Of a DNA stretch of 48,524 nt, positions 45,146-48,524 are shown one piece after another. The first letter of the stretch is position 1. Every line of letters starts with the position of its first letter. The notes under the pieces were generated by a model. The model searched no databases, was not told where the DNA came from, and saw only the letters and a list, made by a program, of their open reading frames with translations. The stretch is from NCBI GenBank assembly GCA_903860195.1, contig CAIOPO010000040.1, positions 1 through 48,524 on the forward strand, in the 5' to 3' direction. The translations under genes and the position numbers were made by a program. The stretch comes from an uncultured Opitutia bacterium. GTDB taxonomy: Bacteria; Verrucomicrobiota; Verrucomicrobiia; Opitutales; UBA953.

Positions 45146-46498
45146 TCAGCGTGCGCCGGCGAGGCGCCGGCCCAAGGCCTCGCCTCCCCGCATCGCCTGC
45201 ATCAGCGAGATGCCGCCGCGGAAGGCGCCGTGGAAGCGCAGGGACGGCTCCTCGCTTTCCAACGCGTCCAGGCACGCTTCACGACGGCGCTGGTCATGGT
45301 CATACTGGGGAATAGCCTGCTCCCAGCGCTGGATCCATTCTCGTTCGGGCTTCCCGGAGACCCCCAGCGTCTCCGCGAGCTCGCGGTCCACGACGCCTTT
45401 GATCTCCGCGTCGTCCCTCCGTGCCACTGCGGGCTGCCTGGAGCCGCCCAGGAAGCAGCAGAGCAGGACTTTTCCCTCCGGTGCGCGTCCCGGCAGCGCG
45501 CTGGAAGGGAAAAGGCAGCCGAGCACGCGCCGGCCTTCCTCGCCCGGGGTGAGGTAGCCGAAGCCGTCAAGGGGATGCGCCACGGCCGGCCGGTCATAGC
45601 CACGCGCGACCACCGTGACCGGCGGCGCCTCGCATCTTGTCCAAGGCGCAAGCTTTCCGAGGAGCGACTCGTCGAACGGACCTTCCTTCCATTTCCACGG
45701 CGGAATCGTGATGACGACCTTGTCGCAGCGGACTTCCTCCTCCGCGCCGTCGGCATTCCTGATCAGCCGTGCGGTCCATCCCTGTCCGTCGCGCCGCAGC
45801 TTCGCGGCCTTCCATCCCGTACGGATCTCCCCCGTGCGCGCGACCACGGCGGCCATCGCGTCGGCCAGCTGCTGCATCCCTTTTCGGAAGCCGACGATCC
45901 TGCGCCGGTTCTTCCCCCGCCTCATCAGGCCCAGGATCACTGAGCCGTGTTCGGCTTCCAGCCGGTGGACTGAGGGGAAGCAGGCGGACATGTCCAGCCG
46001 GTCAGGGTCTCCCGCATGCACTCCGGAGACGACCGGGTCCATCAGCCGGGCGGCGGCTTCGGCGCCGAAGCGTCGTCGCGCGAACGCCGCCACCGTCTCG
46101 CCCGCGTGGCCCCCGCGTCGGATGAACGGTTCGGCGAGCAGACGGAGCCGGCCCAAGGGGCTCAGCAGACCCGAGGTCAGGATCGAGAGAGGGCTGGGCC
46201 TGAGTCCGTGCAGCCTGCCCCGTGACAGGATGAAACGTTTGGCGGATTCGCTTCGTGCCTCCAGGATTTCATCTCCGAGCCCGTAGCCATGGAGCAGGGC
46301 GAGGTCGGATTCGTCCTCCAGCTGCAAAGTGTTGGGGCCGGTCTCCACGGTCCATCCGTCTTCCCTCACCGTCCGGATTGACCCTCCTGTCCTGTCCGCC
46401 GGGTCCACGACGAGGCTTTGGCGGCCGGCGGCAGAAAGGGCGGCGCCCACGGCGAGGCCCGCCGGGCCTGCGCCCAGGATCATGACGTCGACCTTCAT
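45146..46498 (-). CDS. hemY: protoporphyrinogen oxidase, FAD-dependent (HemY type)
   Basis: 450 aa. Oxidises protoporphyrinogen IX (or coproporphyrinogen III in some groups) in haem synthesis. The FAD loop is ILGAGPAGLAVGAALSA, followed by VDPADRTGGSIRT and WTVETGPNTLQ. VSGVHAGDPDRLDMSACFP and GFRKGMQQLADAM are characteristic, as is the C-terminal GAFRGGISLMQAMRGGEAL. Bidirectional with the DUF481 gene (65-bp gap) and convergent with the transporter. No other haem-synthesis gene is close apart from ctaA/ctaB. Confidence 0.92.
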   Translation of the reverse strand: MKVDVMILGAGPAGLAVGAALSAAGRQSLVVDPADRTGGSIRTVREDGWTVETGPNTLQLEDESDLALLHGYGLGDEILEARSESAKRFILSRGRLHGLRPSPLSILTSGLLSPLGRLRLLAEPFIRRGGHAGETVAAFARRRFGAEAAARLMDPVVSGVHAGDPDRLDMSACFPSVHRLEAEHGSVILGLMRRGKNRRRIVGFRKGMQQLADAMAAVVARTGEIRTGWKAAKLRRDGQGWTARLIRNADGAEEEVRCDKVVITIPPWKWKEGPFDESLLGKLAPWTRCEAPPVTVVARGYDRPAVAHPLDGFGYLTPGEEGRRVLGCLFPSSALPGRAPEGKVLLCCFLGGSRQPAVARRDDAEIKGVVDRELAETLGVSGKPEREWIQRWEQAIPQYDHDQRRREACLDALESEEPSLRFHGAFRGGISLMQAMRGGEALGRRLAGAR

Positions 46499-46563
46499 CC
46501 ATGAGGAGATAACCCCCGAAACTACCTATGGCAATCTAACGCGGAATCGCCAAATCTGCCTCC

Positions 46564-47574
46564 ATGCGGCCCGCCATCGCCTTGCTGCTGTTTCCGGCCC
46601 TGCTGGCCGCAGACACCGCCACGCTGAAGGACGGCACCTTCCTGCGCGGTCGCATCGAGCGGATCGTGGACGGCAGGCTGGAGATGAAGGTGCCTCTGCT
46701 CGGAGACGCGGTCCATCGCATCCCGCTTGATTCCGTCGAGTCTTTCGCGGTCGACGACGAGGTGCGGCTGAGCGACGGCGGGCCTGTCCGCCGCGGGCGC
46801 GTCTCGGCCGTGGGCGGACGGGCGGTGGCTTCCGGCTCGTCCGAGTCCGTCCCGCTCGACGCGCGCACCGAGCTCTGGCGGGACGCGGTGACCCGGCCCC
46901 ATGAAGTTCTGCCCGTGCGCAAGTGGACCGCCCAGGCGGACCTTGATGTTTCCGGCCGCTCCGGGGCGACGACCGGCAGCGGGTTCTCCGCGGGCTTCAT
47001 GGCGCGCGGGGAGTCCGCCGAGGACGTCATCACGGCCGGCGTGCGCACGATACGCACGACCGCGGGGACCCAGATCGCCGCGGACGACCTTCACGCCCAG
47101 CTGTCTTACGAGACCAATCCCGCCGAGGTGGCCTTCTGGTATCTGCGTACCGACACCGGGTATGACCACGCCCGTCAGGTCGATTTCCTCACCGTCAACA
47201 CCTTCGGTCTCGGCTTCCGGGTGTTCCAGGATCCTCTGGGCAAACTGGACCTGAGGACCGGCGTGGGTCACCGCTACGAGACATACATGTCGGAACTCCA
47301 GCCCACCTTGTCCGCTCCCTCCGCCGATCTCGGCCTGCTGTTCGTCCGCGATTTCGGCTGGGTCGAATGGAACACGCAGATTGCGGCCGTTCCGTCCCTT
47401 GAAAGTTGGAATGACTACTATGTCAGGCACGAGACGTCTTTGGGTGTCTTACGAGGCCAGGGCCCCCTTTCTGTGCGCCTCGGAGTGACCCACGATTTGC
47501 GCGGCAATCCCGTCCCCCCGCAGGTCAGGTTGGGCACCGCCTATTTCATGCGATTGGTGTATGCTTGGAAATAG
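46564..47574 (+). CDS. DUF481 outer-membrane protein
   Basis: 336 aa. Signal peptide MRPAIALLLFPALLAADTA. An N-terminal beta-rich region (LKDGTFLRGRIERIVDGRLE) precedes the DUF481 barrel, which has VSGRSGATTGSGFSAGF, LSYETNPAEVAFWYLRTDT and GLGFRVFQDPLGKLDLRTGV. The last residues AYFMRLVYAWK have the alternating pattern of an outer-membrane strand. Family members are porin-like or salt-induced outer-membrane proteins of unknown function. Its stop codon overlaps a half-site of the regulatory palindrome upstream of glnN. Confidence 0.85.
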   Translation: MRPAIALLLFPALLAADTATLKDGTFLRGRIERIVDGRLEMKVPLLGDAVHRIPLDSVESFAVDDEVRLSDGGPVRRGRVSAVGGRAVASGSSESVPLDARTELWRDAVTRPHEVLPVRKWTAQADLDVSGRSGATTGSGFSAGFMARGESAEDVITAGVRTIRTTAGTQIAADDLHAQLSYETNPAEVAFWYLRTDTGYDHARQVDFLTVNTFGLGFRVFQDPLGKLDLRTGVGHRYETYMSELQPTLSAPSADLGLLFVRDFGWVEWNTQIAAVPSLESWNDYYVRHETSLGVLRGQGPLSVRLGVTHDLRGNPVPPQVRLGTAYFMRLVYAWK

Positions 47575-47577
47575 GCA
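47562..47577. promoter_or_regulatory. degenerate second copy of the palindrome
   Basis: TGCTTGGAAATAGGCA matches the 16-bp site with a perfect right arm (TAGGCA) and four of six bases in the left. It begins 25 bp before the main site, overlapping the DUF481 stop codon. It may be a second, weaker activator site. Confidence 0.35.
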
Positions 47578-47581
47578 GGTC

Positions 47582-47607
47582 ATTTGTGCCTAAAAATAGG
47601 CACAAAT
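47582..47607. promoter_or_regulatory. palindromic operator/enhancer site, copy 2 (upstream of glnN)
   Basis: A perfect inverted repeat with 11-bp arms (ATTTGTGCCTA and TAGGCACAAAT) around AAAA. The core TGCCTAAAAATAGGCA (47587-47602) is identical in glnN-forward orientation to the site at 1332-1317 read toward the response regulator gene. The core centre (47594.5) lies 62 bp upstream of the GG of the sigma-54 element. It could fold as an RNA hairpin, but no U-run follows. Confidence 0.75.
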
Positions 47608-47654
47608 GTTTAAAAAAGACCAAGTTGTTTATGAGTAACTCTCGGTGGACTGCG

Positions 47655-47670
47655 TGGCATAGGCGGTGCT
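47655..47670 (+). promoter_or_regulatory. putative sigma-54 promoter of glnN
   Basis: TGGCATAGGCGGTGCT matches TGGCAC-N5-TTGCW with two mismatches. GG (47656-47657), N10, GC (47668-47669) has the invariant spacing. The predicted transcript starts near 47681, 17 bases before the ATG. With the palindrome upstream this makes a standard activator-dependent arrangement. Confidence 0.6.
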
Positions 47671-47697
47671 TTTCTCATTTTCCCAGAGTTTCCATCC

Positions 47698-48524
47698 ATG
47701 AGCACCAATCCCGCCCGCAGCGACGCCATCAAGGCCATCGCCTCACAGCCCCGCCTCCAGGGTTCGTTCGACTTCCGCAATGAGAAGATCGACCTGATCT
47801 ACGGGCAGAACGTCTTCTCCCTCGACAAGATGGAGAAGCGTCTGCCGAAGGACGTCTTCAAGTCCCTCAAGTCCAGCATCGAGTCCGGCTCCAAGCTCGA
47901 TCACGCCGTCGCCGACGTCGTGGCCGCCGCGATCAAGGACTGGGCTCTCGAGCGCGGAGCCACGCACTACGCCCACGTGTTCTACCCGCTGACCGGCACC
48001 ACGGCCGAGAAGCACGACACCTTCTTCGAGCCGAACGGCACCGGCACCCTGGCGCAGTTCTCCGGCAAGGCGCTGATCCAGGCCGAACCTGACGCCTCCT
48101 CCTTCCCCAACGGCGGCCTGCGTTCCACTTTCGAGGCCCGCGGATACACCGCCTGGGACGTCACCTCCCCGGCTTACATCTTCGACACCGAGAACGGTTC
48201 CACCCTCTGCATCCCGACCGCCTTCGTGTCGTGGAAGGGCGAGGCCCTCGACAAGAAGACTCCGTTGCTCCGCTCCATGGCCGCGGTCAACAAGGCCGCC
48301 GCCCGCGTCCTCGCGCTGTTCGGCAAGAAGCACGGCTTCATCTCCGCCTCGTGCGGTCCTGAGCAGGAGTACTTCCTGATCGACTCGCGCCTCTACCATC
48401 TCCGCCCCGACCTCTACACCTGCGGCCGCTCCCTCTTCGGCGCCAAGCCCGCCAAGGGCCAGGAGTTCGAGGACCAGTACTTCGGCACCATCCCGGACCG
48501 CGTGCTCGCCTGCATGATGGAGAC
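47698..48524 (+). CDS. glnN: glutamine synthetase type III (GlnN), 3' end outside window
   Basis: The first 275 residues of a protein that is normally about 700. Makes glutamine from glutamate and ammonia with ATP. Type III features in order: [20 protein letters not shown] with its first residues [23 protein letters not shown], the [14 protein letters not shown] segment, and [13 protein letters not shown], which contains the active-site Glu residues. The ATG at 47698 is preceded by only a weak AGAG. The gene has a sigma-54-like promoter and the palindrome shared with the response regulator gene. It is a dodecamer in known members. The family is certain from the N-terminal region even though the C-terminal part is missing. 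Confidence 0.96.
   Translation, partial: MSTNPARSDAIKAIASQPRLQGSFDFRNEKIDLIYGQNVFSLDKMEKRLPKDVFKSLKSSIESGSKLDHAVADVVAAAIKDWALERGATHYAHVFYPLTGTTAEKHDTFFEPNGTGTLAQFSGKALIQAEPDASSFPNGGLRSTFEARGYTAWDVTSPAYIFDTENGSTLCIPTAFVSWKGEALDKKTPLLRSMAAVNKAAARVLALFGKKHGFISASCGPEQEYFLIDSRLYHLRPDLYTCGRSLFGAKPAKGQEFEDQYFGTIPDRVLACMME

Noticed and set aside
45146-45175. GCCGGC inverted repeat at the convergent stops of the transporter and hemY
   Set aside because: It lies inside hemY, has no U-run and is expected at this base composition.
47582-47610. The 26-bp palindrome as a terminator for the DUF481 gene
   Set aside because: No U-run follows on either strand, and an identical core occurs at the same distance from another sigma-54 element where no gene ends.

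Overview
The window is GC-rich (roughly two-thirds G+C) bacterial chromosome and is almost fully coding. The double-length, four-ATPase UvrA (a form known from Chlamydia and relatives), the type III glutamine synthetase GlnN, the DUF481 outer-membrane protein, and the scarcity of Shine-Dalgarno sites in front of ribosomal-protein genes together suggest a member of the PVC group, most likely Verrucomicrobiota (possibly Opitutae-like). Cytochrome-oxidase haem genes (ctaA, ctaB) point to aerobic respiration. The taxonomic call is an inference; there is no rRNA in the window.

Layout. (1) 1-1235, minus: a sigma-54-dependent, NtrC-type response regulator, cut by the left edge. (2) 1236-1392: a regulatory intergenic region. 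(3) 1393-2016, plus: a SanA/ElyC-like membrane protein. (4) 2018-16059, minus: ten closely packed genes in the transcription order TPR lipoprotein/secreted protein, sufE, ctaA, ctaB, 5-formyl-THF cyclo-ligase, giant uvrA, pdxJ, acpS, nnrD, dprA. (5) 16227-34567, plus: a fused str-S10-spc-alpha ribosomal superoperon (rpsL to rplQ) with secY and map. It lacks tuf, rpmD, adk, infA and rpmJ, carries a small secreted-protein gene between rpsS and rplV, and closes with a Rho-independent terminator. (6) 34641-41690, plus: a small membrane zinc-ribbon protein, guaA, dnaX with a programmed-frameshift signal, a YfcE-like phosphodiesterase, hrpB and a DEDDh exonuclease. (7) 41737-47574: mdh, a DUF362 protein (minus), an MFS transporter, hemY-type protoporphyrinogen oxidase (minus) and a DUF481 protein. 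(8) 47698-end, plus: glnN, cut by the right edge.

The most striking signal links the two ends of the window. The 16-mer TGCCTAAAAATAGGCA lies upstream of both the response regulator gene and glnN, in the same orientation relative to each gene. In both places its centre is exactly 62 bp upstream of the GG of a GG-N10-GC sigma-54 promoter element. This looks like an enhancer site for a nitrogen-type sigma-54 activator, plausibly the regulator encoded here, acting on its own gene and on glutamine synthetase. A second strong signal is a nine-A run behind an AGGGAG element in dnaX, at the position where other bacteria make the short gamma form of the clamp-loader subunit.

No gap without a gene exceeds 300 bases. 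The longest gaps are 16060-16226 (divergent TPR/rpsL promoter region), 1236-1392, 19623-19760 (structured leader before rplC) and 47575-47697 (glnN promoter). I see no tRNA, rRNA, CRISPR array, insertion sequence or integration site.
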